Source: Gibbula magus
Taxonomy: Eukaryota; Mollusca; Gastropoda; Trochida; Trochidae
DNA: 64,000 nt
Direction of reading: 5' to 3'
NCBI GenBank assembly: GCA_936450465.1
Contig: OW388291.1
Location: 36,184,656-36,248,655, forward strand
The position numbers and the translations under genes were made by a program. Below the pieces are notes generated by a model, which worked only from the letters and a program-made list of their open reading frames with translations, was not told where the DNA came from and made no database searches. Of this stretch, positions 34,871 to 46,010 are shown piece after piece. Within the stretch, counting starts at the first letter, position 1. Each line of letters begins with the position of its first letter.

Positions 34871-35162
34871 GTGTTAATAGCTTGAAGTTAAGATCAATAA
34901 AAATGTTTTCTATTATTTGTCAATCTGTTACTTTATCATAATGATGTATCACACGTGATATGAAATCAAATAGAAGCATATTTTTTTAGGTAATATGTAG
35001 TATTTCACATTCTTTTCAACTTTCAGAAATTCAACAATATATTTAAAATATTGATACAATAACCATTACGAACTCATATATTAAGGGTACATGGTTTTGG
35101 TTTATGTATTTATCGACCTCAACTTTGTACCTGATCATTTACTGATAACAAACAATGAATCT

Positions 35163-35398
35163 CATTCAAATCATATCTTTGATTCGTCCTAAGGTTAGAC
35201 CTATTTGGGTTGTCACTCATCCAAGATCTGACGGAATCCCGTTTAGCTCCGTGTTCGCCGGAAGTGGCTACTTTCCTGTTGACAATCAAATTTCTGAAAG
35301 TGGACACAGGGCTGTACGGGATTCCGTCACATCTTGGATGAGTGACAAACCAAAATTTAAAGCTTAACCTTTGCAAGGAATCAAAGATATGATTTGAA
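35163..35398. repeat. Large imperfect hairpin (84-bp arms)
   Basis: Left arm 35163-35246 (TCAAATCATATCTTTGATTC ... GTCACTCATCCAAGATCTGA CGGAATCCCGT) pairs with right arm 35312-35398 (ACGGGATTCCGTCACATCTT GGATGAGTGACAAACC ... ATGATTTGA). Loop of about 65 bases. Lies in intron 4, close to the exon 4 donor. Confidence 0.85.
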
Positions 35399-35424
35399 TG
35401 ATATTGAACAACCAATGGGACTAC

Positions 35425-35566
35425 CTTCTCTCGACATCCCAACACTGATGCACTGTCTATATCGGCACGCTCTGCAGGCATTCCGACTCCTGGGATTCAT
35501 TACACAGCGGTTGTGTCCCTTGCATTTGAAGGAATTGTTCTCAGTGAGGCCACGTCGAAAGAACTT
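35425..35566 (-). CDS. 2DBD nuclear receptor exon 4: recognition helix and second zinc finger of DBD2
   Basis: 142 bp, acceptor TGTTTTCAG|AAG and donor AGAGAAG|GTAGTC; phase 0 in, phase 1 out. It encodes residues 185-231: KFFRRGLTENNSFKC, then ligands C199, C205, C215, C218 with normal C-x5-C-x9-C-x2-C spacing, and the end RACRYRQCISVGMSRE. With exon 3 this completes DBD2 with P-box CEGCKK instead of the common CEGCKG. The exon is short, lacks an ATG in the right frame and overlaps a longer unrelated frame, so it is easily missed. The donor sits about 27 bases upstream (in transcription direction) of a large imperfect hairpin at 35163-35398. Confidence 0.92.
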
Positions 35567-35654
35567 CTGAAAACAAGCATATGCCTAGGTTTGCATGATT
35601 GAATCGCTGAAAGTATGTATGATTAATTGTTTGTATACAATTAAAATGTACGGA

Positions 35655-36095
35655 ATGGAGATATATCTCGTAAAGCGGTATACACAATTTGAATGGTCGG
35701 GGTATATTTAATGATATATGCTGTATCTGTCCAAACACGTACATGGTGCTGAAATGGTTATTTTAAAAGAATTCGAATTTAAGTTTTGAATTTTGTCGAT
35801 TTTGAGGCGTTACCTTAATGAACCAATTTCAAAGGAGGACAGACGAAATCCAGAAAATCCAGGTTTTGAAAGCTGTTATGAGGATACATCTCGTAAAGAG
35901 GTATACACAATTTGAATGATCAGGGTATATTTAATGATATATTCTGTATCTGTTCAAACACGCATATGGTGTTGATATGGCTATTTCAAAAGTGGTATTA
36001 AAAAAAATGAATTGCATTTAAGTTAACAATTTGGCGATTTTGAAATGAACTGAACCTATGTCACAGAAGGACAGAGGAAAACCAGAAACTCATAT
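35655..36095 (+). repeat. Tandem duplication of about 225 bp
   Basis: 35655-35879 and 35880-36095 share ATCTCGTAAAG-GGTATACACA, ATTTAATGATATATTCTGTA and GAGGACAGA blocks. In intron 3 of the receptor gene. Confidence 0.8.
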
Positions 36096-36790
36096 TGCAA
36101 ATGATGACACATTTCGTTTTCCTTTGTTATACTATATGTAATGATATTTCATGAAGACATGAAACTCATAATACATGTTATTACAAGCGTACATCCCTTC
36201 AAACAATCAATGTTTTAAACTTGCACCAACAAAGTTAAGAAGCTTTCATGCGCGTATGTTTTGGGATACCACCTCTTAATCTTGCATTAGGAGTAAGCAT
36301 TGTATTTTGCGAGCCTTAGCGATGATAAAGATGATAATTATGACTGAAACAAAGATAAATCGAGTGCCTAAATTTTCAATCAATTTCATTATCGTTTCTG
36401 AGATACACTCTTTTAAAACATTTTTTAAATTTGGAATCTCCTTAACTTATTTGTTAAATAGTTTAAACTATCAGAAATGTATACATTTATTTTATAATTA
36501 CGTGAGCTATAGATTATAAGGGGTGTCCCGGTCAAACTATTACAAAAACAGAACAAGCCCTTTATTTTAAATGGAACCTTTACCTCCAGCACTTACGGTA
36601 AGTAAGTCTACCATCTTAATATATCTACGTTATCTTTCTTGTGACGTCATAACAAGGTGACGTCCTACAAATATACTGCACACGTTAGAGGAAAGGTGGC
36701 TGTATGTGATAAAATACTTGCATACACAATTACTTTCCTTGCCAACATGATAACATCACTTTTAATCGAAAATGGAGAACGAATTCTTAC

Positions 36791-36897
36791 TTTACATCCT
36801 TCGCATGTGAAAACTCCGAAATGTATCCCGTTGGCTATGTCTCCGCATACTTTACATAGGAACTGCCCTTCCTTCGGGTTGACTCGTTCTGGCTTTT
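36791..36897 (-). CDS. 2DBD nuclear receptor exon 3: inter-DBD linker and first zinc finger of DBD2
   Basis: 107 bp, acceptor CCTTCAG|AAAAG and donor GTAAA|GTAAGA (intron starts at 36790). Two leading bases complete the split Glu149 codon begun in exon 2. Then come a short charged linker (KPERVNPKEGQF) and finger 1 of the second DBD: C163, C166, C180, C183 in FLCKVCGDIANGIHFGVFTC, ending CEGCK184, phase 0. The CKVCGD and GIHFGV motifs are textbook nuclear receptor. Finding a second finger-1 exon downstream of a complete DBD, joined in frame by 17 residues between the GM of DBD1 and C163, is what identifies the protein as a two-DBD receptor rather than two separate genes. Confidence 0.93.
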
Positions 36898-37037
36898 CTG
36901 AAGGAAAAGAAAAGATTTCACTGAGCACGTTTTTTTTGCATATTATGTTTTCTCAAATTTGCGATTTATTATTACAGTTTATAAAATATATTGGTACGTT
37001 AAATGATAAAACATCTCATTCCACGACACGATAAACC

Positions 37038-37262
37038 GTATTTGGGGTCACAGGGTCACCACTTTTACAATTTGGAATCCCTATTGGCCAAGGAGTCTGT
37101 AAACAAAATTTCAGCTCCCTAGACCAAGTGGTTCTGGAGAAGAAGACGAAAATGAGAAAAGTTTACAGACGGACGGATGGACGGATGGATGGGTGGATGC
37201 ACGGACGGACGCCGGACACCATGCCATGCCATAAGCTCATCGGGCCTTTCAAGCCAGATAAG
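37038..37262 (+). repeat. Dispersed repeat ending in GGAC/GGAT microsatellite, copy 1
   Basis: TTTGGGGTCACAGGGTCACC, AGGAGTCTGTAAACAAAATT, GTGGTTCTGGAGAAGAAGAC, (GGACGGAT)n, then ACACCATGCCATGCCATAAG. The same order recurs at 39.8, 40.2 and 45.8 kb. Confidence 0.7.
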
Positions 37263-37330
37263 CTTAAAATGGCCGTTCGTAAATGGACTCGCATGGCTTA
37301 ACCGAACCATGAATATTCGTTTTAGAACTC
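37262..37330 (-). repeat. Dispersed TTAAAGGCACTGTAG family, fragment
   Basis: AAAATGGCCGTTCGTAAATG then CATGGCTTAACCGAACC, the reverse complement of the middle of the copies at 42.6 and 51.7 kb. Confidence 0.45.
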
Positions 37331-38348
37331 TTTTTTAAAATTGATTCATGAGTATAAAATTCCCATTGGTAACACTTATTCGTGTTTTTGTGAGAACACT
37401 TTATTGCAGTAGGAAGGGAACCTCTGTTCATCGATGTATCGGCAGTAAGCGCCATCTTAGTTTTATTGGCATTACGTGAAATGAAAATACGCTACTTGCT
37501 TACTGTTTTTGAACAATACATACACAGTTATAGAATATTCATATAGTAGCACATAACATATACTGAAAGTAAGAAACAATAAGCTGTTTGTTTGTAGCGG
37601 AGTTAGCACCACTTTTAGCGCCGATGAATTGCTTCACTTTTCATTGTTTCTATTTTTCAACAAATGTGCGCTTGTCTTTATCACGTTGTCAAACACAAAG
37701 TCATCAAAATATTACCATCATGAATAATCTTCAATTGAAATGTGTTTTAATCATGTGTTAGTAGGATATACATGTATGTGTAAGAAGGAATATCCTCTCA
37801 CATTTCGTTTCCACATAACCCGATAGAACCCTCCTTTTAATAAAAATTCCCTAAAGCAAAGTTAGTGTAATTTTAGAAGATCATATACACACGACCAAAA
37901 AACGTCCTCATTTTAACCCATAGTTAACACACAGTATACGACTGAATGTAGGTTGCATCATGCCTAGCCAACTACCCTATTTTAAAATAAATATTGCAAC
38001 ATTATCATTCATGTTTTAAAAAAATACTTTTGAAACTTTGGAGTCTGCTTAGCTTGGCGAAATAGGAGAGCCATTCGGTAATGATGCGTCAAACAGGGTA
38101 ATGTATTTCGACACCTTCGAGTCACTCGTTCCAGCACAGGTTGTTGCTCCTTGCTGAGGATGATATAACAGATGGCTCAGGTTACAAGTCAATCACTTCA
38201 CATATATGAAGGAGACTGTACATTATATTTAACAAAAATAAACAAAACAAAACAAAATAAAACACATATAAGTTGCACCCCTGACACTCGCTTACTTTTT
38301 GGAGTAATTTGAATAATTGATTAATTAACGTTTTAATAAGATACTGGT

Positions 38349-39602
38349 CCACTCGTGATTTCAGTTATCCAGACATTTCAAGTAATTATATATTTTAGTG
38401 TTCACGTAAATGAAATAAAATAAAGGCAGTTATATATCAATTGTTGTCTATTAGTATTGTGAAAATAAGTACACTTTTTGTGGAATAATACGAAAGGCGA
38501 AAACGTTGATAATATGTCTGGATAAACGAGGTTTCTGATCATATTTGGTTTAAAATTCGATTTAATGGTGTAATAAATTACGATTATTGAATCATAATCA
38601 AAAGAAATAGTGATAGAGTTTCAGTTAGTATTTCTATTTGTTTACGTTTGACAAATTCTGAAAAAGGCCTTCATGTAACCACGTCACTTTTTGTCGTCGG
38701 GAACAATCTGCAATAAACAGCGATCAAAGCATCTTCTTACATGTACTTGGGACTCTACACCAATCAGAACCATTCACCATCCAACCACTTCGAAACCCTC
38801 GGCCACAATGACGGCCCTCTCCTTATATTCTTAATCACAATGTATTCTGCATTTCACATGCAATCAACTGTTCTTGTATCCACAATAATTCTCCTATTAC
38901 CAAGTTATATTACTGTTGTCCAATCACTACTTCCATAAAGGCCACAGTCCATTGTTGATTCAGCATTCAACTAATAATTCTCCTCTTGTTTGTATCACAT
39001 ATCTTCAATGTATATCACTCTCATGCGTAATTAATCTTAAACCTGAATTTAATCTATCTTATTGAGTTTTCTCGTCATTGGTTTTTATACTATATAAATG
39101 TATGATATTTCCCCTGATGTTGGAGTAAGTATATACTCTGAAACGTCGTGTATTTTCGCATTAAAGAAGTTGTTATCCAGAAAATCTTCTTGTTCTTATG
39201 TCAAGTAATCATAACTATGTTTTCAGCACGAAATTATTAAGAAGTGACATGATTACATGAATGCCTATTTGAGAATTTGTCAAAAGTAAACAGAAATAAA
39301 TACTAACTGAAACTTCAGCACTATTTCTTGTGATTATGATAATCGAAATTAAAATCCAAATTAAATCATTACACTATAAATCAAATTCTACTGTAAGAAA
39401 ACAAAATTTGCTGAGAAACCTCGTTTATCCAGACACATTATCAACATTTTCAACTCTCGGTTTTTTTCCACAAAAAAGTGTACTTATTTTCATAATACTT
39501 ATAGACAACAATTGATATATAATTGTCTTTATTTTATTTCATTTTTGTGAACACTAAACTACAATTACTTGATGTGTCTGGATAACTGCAAATCACATGT
39601 GG
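38349..39602. mobile_element. Element with inverted repeats of about 340 bp
   Basis: The left arm (38349-38690) and right arm (39240-39602) are reverse complements with moderate divergence: GCAGTTATCCAGACAC-type outer ends, then TTTAGTGTTCAC, TATATATCAATTGTTGTCTA, AAGTACACTTTTTGTGGA, ACCTCGTTTATCCAGACA. The 550-bp centre includes a piece with TACTCTGAAACGTCGTGTAT and TTGTTATCCAGAAAATC, shared with 19.99-20.15 kb and 41.98 kb. No transposase. Lies in intron 2 of the receptor gene. Confidence 0.7.
39120..39195 (+). repeat. Retroelement 3'-end-like repeat
   Basis: GATGTTGGAGTAAGTATATA followed by CTCTGAAACGTCGTGT and AAGAAGTTGTTATCCAGAAA. The same block occurs twice, head to head, at 19990-20155 and once near 41980. 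The arrangement resembles Penelope 3' ends, but no RT is attached here. Confidence 0.4.
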
Positions 39603-39779
39603 GCCCTATCTAATTAAAACATTAATTGTTCAAAATGCTCAATGATGACAAAGTGTTTAACACGAACAAAACTATTTTCTATGGACGCACTTTCCCGGTC
39701 ACAAGGGCTGGCTGCCGAACTAGTGGCTAAAGGCTCTGCATATAATATTACAGCCTTCTATGTCATTTCCTTCTGGAGA

Positions 39780-40020
39780 AGAAGATGAAAAAAGGTTTTT
39801 AGGTCATGGCCCAGGAGGCCCTTTTTTGGGGCCCCAGGGTCACCAAATCCAGAATTTAGAATCCCCATTAGCCAAGGAGTTTGTACTCAAAATTTCAGCT
39901 CCAAAGACCCAGTGGTTCTGAAGAAGATAACGAAAAGGCGAGCGTTTACAGACGGACGGATGGACGGCCGGACGCCGGACACCATGTCATGCCATAAGAC
40001 CATCGGGTCTTTCAGGCCAT
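39780..40020 (+). repeat. Dispersed repeat ending in GGAC microsatellite, copy 2
   Basis: Same blocks as at 37.0 kb, ending ACACCATGTCATGCCATAAG. Confidence 0.7.
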
Positions 40021-40129
40021 TGGCTATGTAGTTCAGCAGAGTTTAAACAATAAAATAAATACATTTCAAAATGAGAATTTTCCAGAAGAATTTATCACAG
40101 GTATAACACATTTCAAGTACTTAAGTACT

Positions 40130-40310
40130 TGAGAAGAAGATGAAAATAGTGTTTTAAGCCGTAGCCCCTGTGACCCATTTGGGGTCACAGGGTCACACAT
40201 TCTACCAATTCAATTTAGAATCCCCATTTGCCAAGGAGTCTGTACACAACATTTCGGCTAAGGCCTGATGAGCTTAACATAGAGCCATGGGCTCTATATC
40301 TCATAGGAAA
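40130..40310 (+). repeat. Dispersed GGAC-family repeat, copy 3, truncated
   Basis: Has CATTTGGGGTCACAGGGTCA and AAGGAGTCTGTACACAACAT but loses the microsatellite; ends near AGGCCTGATGAGCTTAACAT. Confidence 0.6.
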
Positions 40311-40424
40311 GACTATTGCATGGTTTATTAGCTAAGGTAGAAGACTTATATAGTGAATTAGTAATTGTATGTTGTTCGAACAACATAAAGTCAAACGTAA
40401 CGTGTTAAGTGAACAAACTTAACT

Positions 40425-40921
40425 CAAATGTACATCCATTGTGTTGTTTGGGGTCATATATGCTAAGCGATATAAATTGTGTTATTTTATCGAGAAGGAC
40501 TGACTGTTGCCGAAAATTGCCATTTTGATCTTAGTCGGCTCAGTATACCGACGATATAAAGGTAAAAGTATCGATTTCTGATTGAAATCCGGACAATTCA
40601 CTGCGTGTGGCGCGCGTAAATGAGTCAAACGTAATGTTAGAAACATATTTACATCAGACTAAAAGAAAACGTTAAGTTGAACATGTTTAATAGGTCTTAT
40701 AACTACTGTGCATGTTGATCGAACGTGTAGTTTCCGTTTCTGCACAAGTGTAATGATGTTGCTCGATTTAAATTGGAAACTAGTAATTATTAGATATTTG
40801 GCAATTGGGGATGAATATGCAAGTTGAGTGAACTTATTTGAACTGATATCAGCACATATTGCATGTTGGCATATATTAAAGGCAACTAAAATTGTATGAA
40901 ACATAATGGATGCACCTTTAA
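40425..40921. mobile_element. piggyBac-type MITE, copy D
   Basis: Left end CAAATGTACATCCATTGTG (mutated TTAA), right end GGATGCACCTTTAA. Internal blocks as in copy A. Confidence 0.75.
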
Positions 40922-41306
40922 TATGTTCCGAGTTTTGAAGATATATTTTACAAGGTTTAACTTGGTATGAAATCAATCCAAACTCAGCATTGTGTAAAAT
41001 GGAATATTATTCTTGGAAATGAAATCGATACAAACTGTTACAACAATACAACCATATTTCTGTTCTTGTTCAAAAGACATTAACCTCCAATTGTTTCAAT
41101 ACAAACTCCCACATCATTTTTACCAACAAATGATAGACCTTTTAAAATGCAGTATATGATAATGATTCGTGCAGCTATTGTTATGGTTCTTTAGAGATCA
41201 TTACATTTGTAGATTGTAGCAAGGTTACTCCTATTTGGCAAGAACTTGAATATTGGTTTATTCATAAATTGGATGTAAATCTGAAGTTCACAAAAGAAGA
41301 CGAAGA

Positions 41307-41310
<4 letters not shown>

Positions 41311-41392
<82 letters not shown>

Positions 41393-41470
41393 GATGAGAT
41401 ATTTGGAAATACTAATTGGATTATGTAATCATCATTATTTAAATTATGACAATACATAAGCTTTTATAGG
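41311..41470 (+). repeat. (AG)n tract with shared downstream block, copy 1
   Basis: About 40 AG units, then GAGATGAGATATTTGGAAAT, ACTAATTGGATTATGTAATC, AAGCTTTTATAGGAGTTTGG. The same head and tail occur at 47.9 kb, so this is a dispersed element, not a plain microsatellite. Confidence 0.85.
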
Positions 41471-41974
41471 AGTTTGGGTGTGTAAGGAGAGTTTGCGTAT
41501 AGTGTGTATAGTCTTATTATAAAATGTCTCAGGAGTAAAGCATGACAATGTATGATGAATTGATGGCACTATAAAACTGTCTGTCTTGCCTAATAAACAG
41601 TGTGATTTCATTGTCGGTAATGTCCGTTATTATGTTTATAACATTAACTCCATAGAAAAGTTATCTCATCTGCTAAAAACCGATTCCAAGGAACATAAAT
41701 TGAGAGCAAAACTGTCAAAAAAATATGACAGGATCTATGTCAACCAGAGATATTGAAGGTGTGTAAGAAAGTGGCATGTACTACCCAACCGGTATCGTCC
41801 GTCATTAAGATGTTCTGAACTACTGGTAAGTAGTAACATATTCCCCATGTTCCATTATCATAACCTATTATTTTACTTAATGATTGGTCATATTTGGTAA
41901 TAACTTGGCACCGCGAAGACCAACTCCGCACTCAACGTGAGACAATCCTCCATGTTCCGTTTTGGAGTATATGT

Positions 41975-42035
41975 TTACTCAAGCAGATATTCCGAAACAT
42001 CGTGTATGTTCACAATAAAGACGTTGCTATTTGGA
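41975..42035 (+). repeat. Third copy of the 3'-end-like repeat, diverged
   Basis: GATATTCCGAAACATCGTGT then TTCACAATAAAGACGTTGCT. Partial; same order as at 39.15 kb. Confidence 0.45.
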
Positions 42036-42490
42036 CAATCTTGTTTTCTAATATACAATTGTTCGGAGTGACGATAACTAAGCATATATACTCCGAAAAT
42101 AGGTGGTCCAGAAAACCGTTTCTTTTTTTACACATTTTCAATAAAGAAAACTTGTTTCTAAATAACAACTTCTTTATTATTAAGAAAGGAGTTAAGATAA
42201 ATATCTCGTTTCTTTTTCTACATTTTGTGTAAGACTTACAAAGTTCAATTCACGACATAAGTTAATTTAAATACTATAACCGATAATCAAAGAAGAGGTT
42301 CGAATTCTTCTAGAATGATGCGGTTATATGAAACATACATAAGAAACTAATCAAGTCCGGTTAGTGCAATATGTGACAAAATTAAAGATACCATGAAAGA
42401 CGGGTTTGAATTTCTTCTTGAAACTTATTCTGTTATAAAAAAAATACGCATGAAAGTAATTATATAAATCAATTCCTATAAGCGCTAGCC

Positions 42491-42735
42491 TTAAAGGCAC
42501 TGTAGAACGTTTTTCTTACTGAAATAAAGTGATCTCACGAAATGTAAATACGTGTTAACAATGGCGAACTAATATTCCTGAATCACTAAAAAGACTTTTA
42601 AAACGAATGAACATTGTTCGGTTTAGCCATGCAAATCCATTCCCTTCGGGTGACCAGTTTAATGTGTTCACATTAAAATGGCCGCTCGAAGGTAGTTCAA
42701 GTGATCTGACCGCAGTAGCGATACCTTAAAGAGGT
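42491..42735 (+). repeat. Dispersed TTAAAGGCACTGTAG repeat, copy 1
   Basis: Begins TTAAAGGCACTGTAGAACG and shares CGGTTTAGCCATGCAAATCC and CAAGTGATCTGACCG blocks with 51587-51815. Right border not found. Confidence 0.6.
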
Positions 42736-43290
42736 TCCTAACAATAATCAAAATAAATGAAAAATTGCTGTAAATTGGCATGATGCAAGCTGAATATATA
42801 TTGAAGGAATACCATTAAATGATGACAAATGCAAACGCATATAAACCCATGCGCGCTGAAGGAAACACTTGTGTAACTTAATATACATTATATTTAATTG
42901 ATAGTATTATTTCAGAGATAAAAAACATGAGCAGCGTTTTATTTTAATATAAGTGTGCGTTCTATGTGTGTACTTAATACATTTGCCTGGCAACCATTAT
43001 GATTTCGAGCACATTATTGTATTTCGTCGTCTGTCACGACATGAAACAATTGAATATGACGTCATTGACGTGGGCTGTCGAACTTACCATGTCATTACTG
43101 CCGTCACATGGATAAAATCAGAAATAAAGAAATTAGTACATTTGAACTTATGTTATATTACTTATATTTTGTATATTACATGCCTCGTTCTCGTTTTCGC
43201 TATGGCAATACAATCATAAATCTACACTAGTTTCGTCATATCTCACACAGATTCGTGTAAAAATCTCCAACTATAGTTTATTCAACTGAC

Positions 43291-43435
43291 CTCTTCTGCA
43301 CATGCCTGCTCTGACACACTTTTGAAATCGACATGATTGACATCGGATACGAGACTTCTTTGTGACCTCACAGTTACCATGGCAGCGAGGAGAGAACACT
43401 GGTTCGCCATCTTTAGTACACCTAATGTAGAAGCT
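43291..43435 (-). CDS. 2DBD nuclear receptor exon 2: recognition helix and second zinc finger of DBD1
   Basis: 145 bp between acceptor TTTCAG|AGC and donor AGAAGAG|GTCAGT; enters in phase 0 and leaves in phase 1. It encodes residues 101-148, starting SFYIRC where most receptors have GFFRRS. Zinc ligands of the second finger are C118, C122, C132 and C135, followed by the typical CRFQKCVRAGM end of the DBD core. The spacing is C-x3-C-x9-C-x2-C, two residues shorter in the D-box than the standard C-x5-C. The reading frame used here differs from the longer open frame that overlaps on the same strand. The match of finger spacing, CRF/QKC motif, splice sites and phase with exons 1 and 3 makes the call firm. 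Whether this finger still dimerises normally is open. Confidence 0.9.
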
Positions 43436-44140
43436 CTGAAATTAAAATACGAAACATTTTGATGAGAATTGCATGAACTAAACATAATGCAATGTAAAAC
43501 GTATGGTATATGTATGAAAGGTGTACAATGTGAAATATGTGTACTGTGAAAAGAATCATAAACGAAACGCATGGAAAATGATCTGCACCTGGAAACAATA
43601 TGCCATGTACGGTTAAGAAACACACTGTGAAATGCATGATGTATGGACCCAACGTTATTTGAACATAAACTGAATATAACATATTCAAACGTTTAACAAA
43701 AGAACAAAGTGAAACGAATGACATATATGTAACATACACAACATGTAACCCAAGCTTAGAACATCAAAGGGAAAGGTTAGTCTCTGTGCAACATACATGT
43801 ATGCAGGGTAAACCAATATGTAATGTGAAAATATACATTTCAAGCCCACTTTGAGACCAAAGCATTCTAACAGAATTGAATTACACTTTTGACGTCATAT
43901 CATATTGTTCTCTCGCTTCATTATTTTTCAGTAGCACACTACTAATTGTCTCGCTATAAATACCATTTTTAAAAGCATTTTTAAATAATTAAAAAAAATA
44001 ATGAAACCTTTGAGTGTTATTTTAGTAGGTTAATGGTCTCGTAAGTTCCATTCCTTAAAAATAACGGGCCTCGGCTCTTAGGGCATTGGTCCCATCATTT
44101 TTAAGGAATAGAAAGTTACTAGGGCATTTACCTATATATA

Positions 44141-44823
44141 CCCCTGCTCAAAAGAAAGTATACCAAGAAAAAATTTGAATATTTTTTTTAATATCTACAT
44201 TTTATATATGAAATGATTCTGAAACACGTCGCAGGAACACAACACACTGTTTTCATTGACAATAAGCGGAGAATGGCGAGAACTTTCATGCAACACGGGA
44301 TTTTACCAATGATGACGTTGAGTCGGATCCCATGTAATGCACGTGCAAAATCACTGTATAAAACACATGATACTGTACATCAAGACAGTAGCAACAAAAA
44401 ACACATGAAAGAAATGCCGAGGTTAACGGCAATACAGAGAGAGAGAGCCATTGAATGGCAGCGACTGACACCCAACGTCATCCGGCGTTTGACGTCATCG
44501 ATGCGGCGGCGAGCTCAGGCATGCATTGATGCCCATGGTGGACATACTCGGTATTGAAGACGTGTTGAAGGACTATTCCTTTACTTACGAACTCATTTTC
44601 AGCATATACAGCTTGACAGTCATATTGAGAATTGTGAATTTTTGACCCCATGTGTCTTTGTACCTCTGTTGGGCATTCAGTTTTTGTTTTATTGACATGA
44701 ACGTTTCCATTAGTTATGTTAAAATACCACTCTACTGATATATAAAAAAGTTTATTCTATATCTTCATCTGTTTTTCTTCCATGCTTCTTCAAATCCTTG
44801 GTATACTTTCTTTTGAGCAGGGG
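44141..44823 (+). mobile_element. Tc1/mariner internal-deletion derivative
   Basis: Perfect 24-bp inverted ends starting CCCCTGCTCAAAAGAAAGTA (left) and its complement (44800-44823). A 114-codon frame (44213-44557) contains MPRLTAIQRERAIEW, the usual start of a Tc1 transposase, fused directly to a C-terminal IRRLTSSMRRRAQACIDAHG-type tail ending GGHTRY. The whole catalytic core is missing. The left flank is TA; the right flank is TT. The ends resemble those of the 24.4-kb element (CTCAAAAGAAAGTATAC), so both belong to related families. Confidence 0.8.
44213..44557 (+). pseudogene. Truncated Tc1 transposase (N- and C-terminus fused)
   Basis: Open frame of 114 codons. Residues from about 68 (MPRLTAIQRERAIEW) match the transposase start with its first helix-turn-helix residues; the last 35 match the C-terminus with SMRRRAQACIDAHGGHTRY. 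The DD(E) catalytic region between is deleted. The upstream 67 codons are read-through of the 5' leader. No catalytic function is possible. Confidence 0.7.
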
Positions 44824-45589
44824 TTTATAAAGCATGTGTTTCGAAAGTAAAAAAATAGAGTCATTGGCTCAGTAGGTCACCATGGTTTGTATTGTTTGAT
44901 GTTAAAGACTTAACTCTTCGGACATTGGCGCCGTTACTTTTGAATTGAGAGTTACTCGGGTATTTACCTATACATAAAGTAAGTGTTTCGAAAGTGAAAA
45001 CTAGAGCCGTGGGCTCTGTAGGTCATCGGGGTATTTTTTAAAATGGTTTTTTATGTTGAAGACTGACATTTTTGCCAAGATAAAGCACAGTCACTTGATA
45101 TGACCTTAAATGTCCATGGTCACGAACAATTTCCAGTGTAAGTGTAACCTCTACACAATTTCTGCACGGATCTTGAAGAGAAGGTGACTCTTCAAATTCA
45201 ACTGATGTATATCCCCATCCCCATATCATGACACAAATTAAAAATGGTGACACTTTTTCTCTACTTCTATAGCTATCATTTGGCCAGCCTGTAGATAACT
45301 TTAAAACAAAGCCTTAACCATATCCTCGCCTTCCCTTCAAAACCAAGTCTCCCCTCAACTCTGATCTCCTGGCCATACTCTGCTGGTCAACCCGTCAAGC
45401 TAGCTGAGCTAATTAACCGCTCAATCACAACCGCTTGTGCAGTGACACAACTGACACCCGACACCATAGGTTTGTCCTCTTTGTTAAGGTCAATACGCAT
45501 CCAGACTTGCCTTGGCCAGGGCAGATGTTCACAGTCATGAGGGGAGAGTGGTATAATTCTTTATAGTTTTATGTGACCCCTGTTACCCA

Positions 45590-46010
45590 TATTTGGTTTC
45601 ACTTGCTAAAACGTCTGTAGATAACATTTCAGCTTTCTGGAGCTTTTCGTAATAGAAAATTACACAAAAATAGTTTGTTTTAGGTTTTGACCCCTGTAAC
45701 ACATTCTAGCATTCTAGCTAGAACATTTCGTACTGGTGAAGACGAAGTTCGTGTTCTTAGGTCGTGGCCCAAATTTGGGGTCATGACCCCTGTGACCCCT
45801 GTGACAGGATCACTAAATCTACAATTTAGTATCCCCATTACCCAAGGATTATTTACGTAATAAATTCAGATCTCTAGAGTCACTGGTTCTTGGAAAGAAG
45901 TCGAAAAGGCGAAAAGTTTACGGATGGATGGATGGACGGATGGACGGATGGACGGACGCCATGCCATGTCATAAGCCTATCGGGCCTTTCAGGCCTAATG
46001 AGCTAAAATT
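45590..46010 (+). repeat. Dispersed repeat ending in GGAC microsatellite, copy 4
   Basis: GACCCCTGTGACCCCTGTGA, then (GGAT/GGAC)n and GCCATGCCATGTCATAAGCC. The first half is partly duplicated. Confidence 0.6.

Noticed and set aside
43282..43739. Overlapping 105- and 113-codon minus-strand frames
   Set aside because: Wrong frame; the real exon (43291-43435) uses another frame with zinc-finger spacing and good splice sites.
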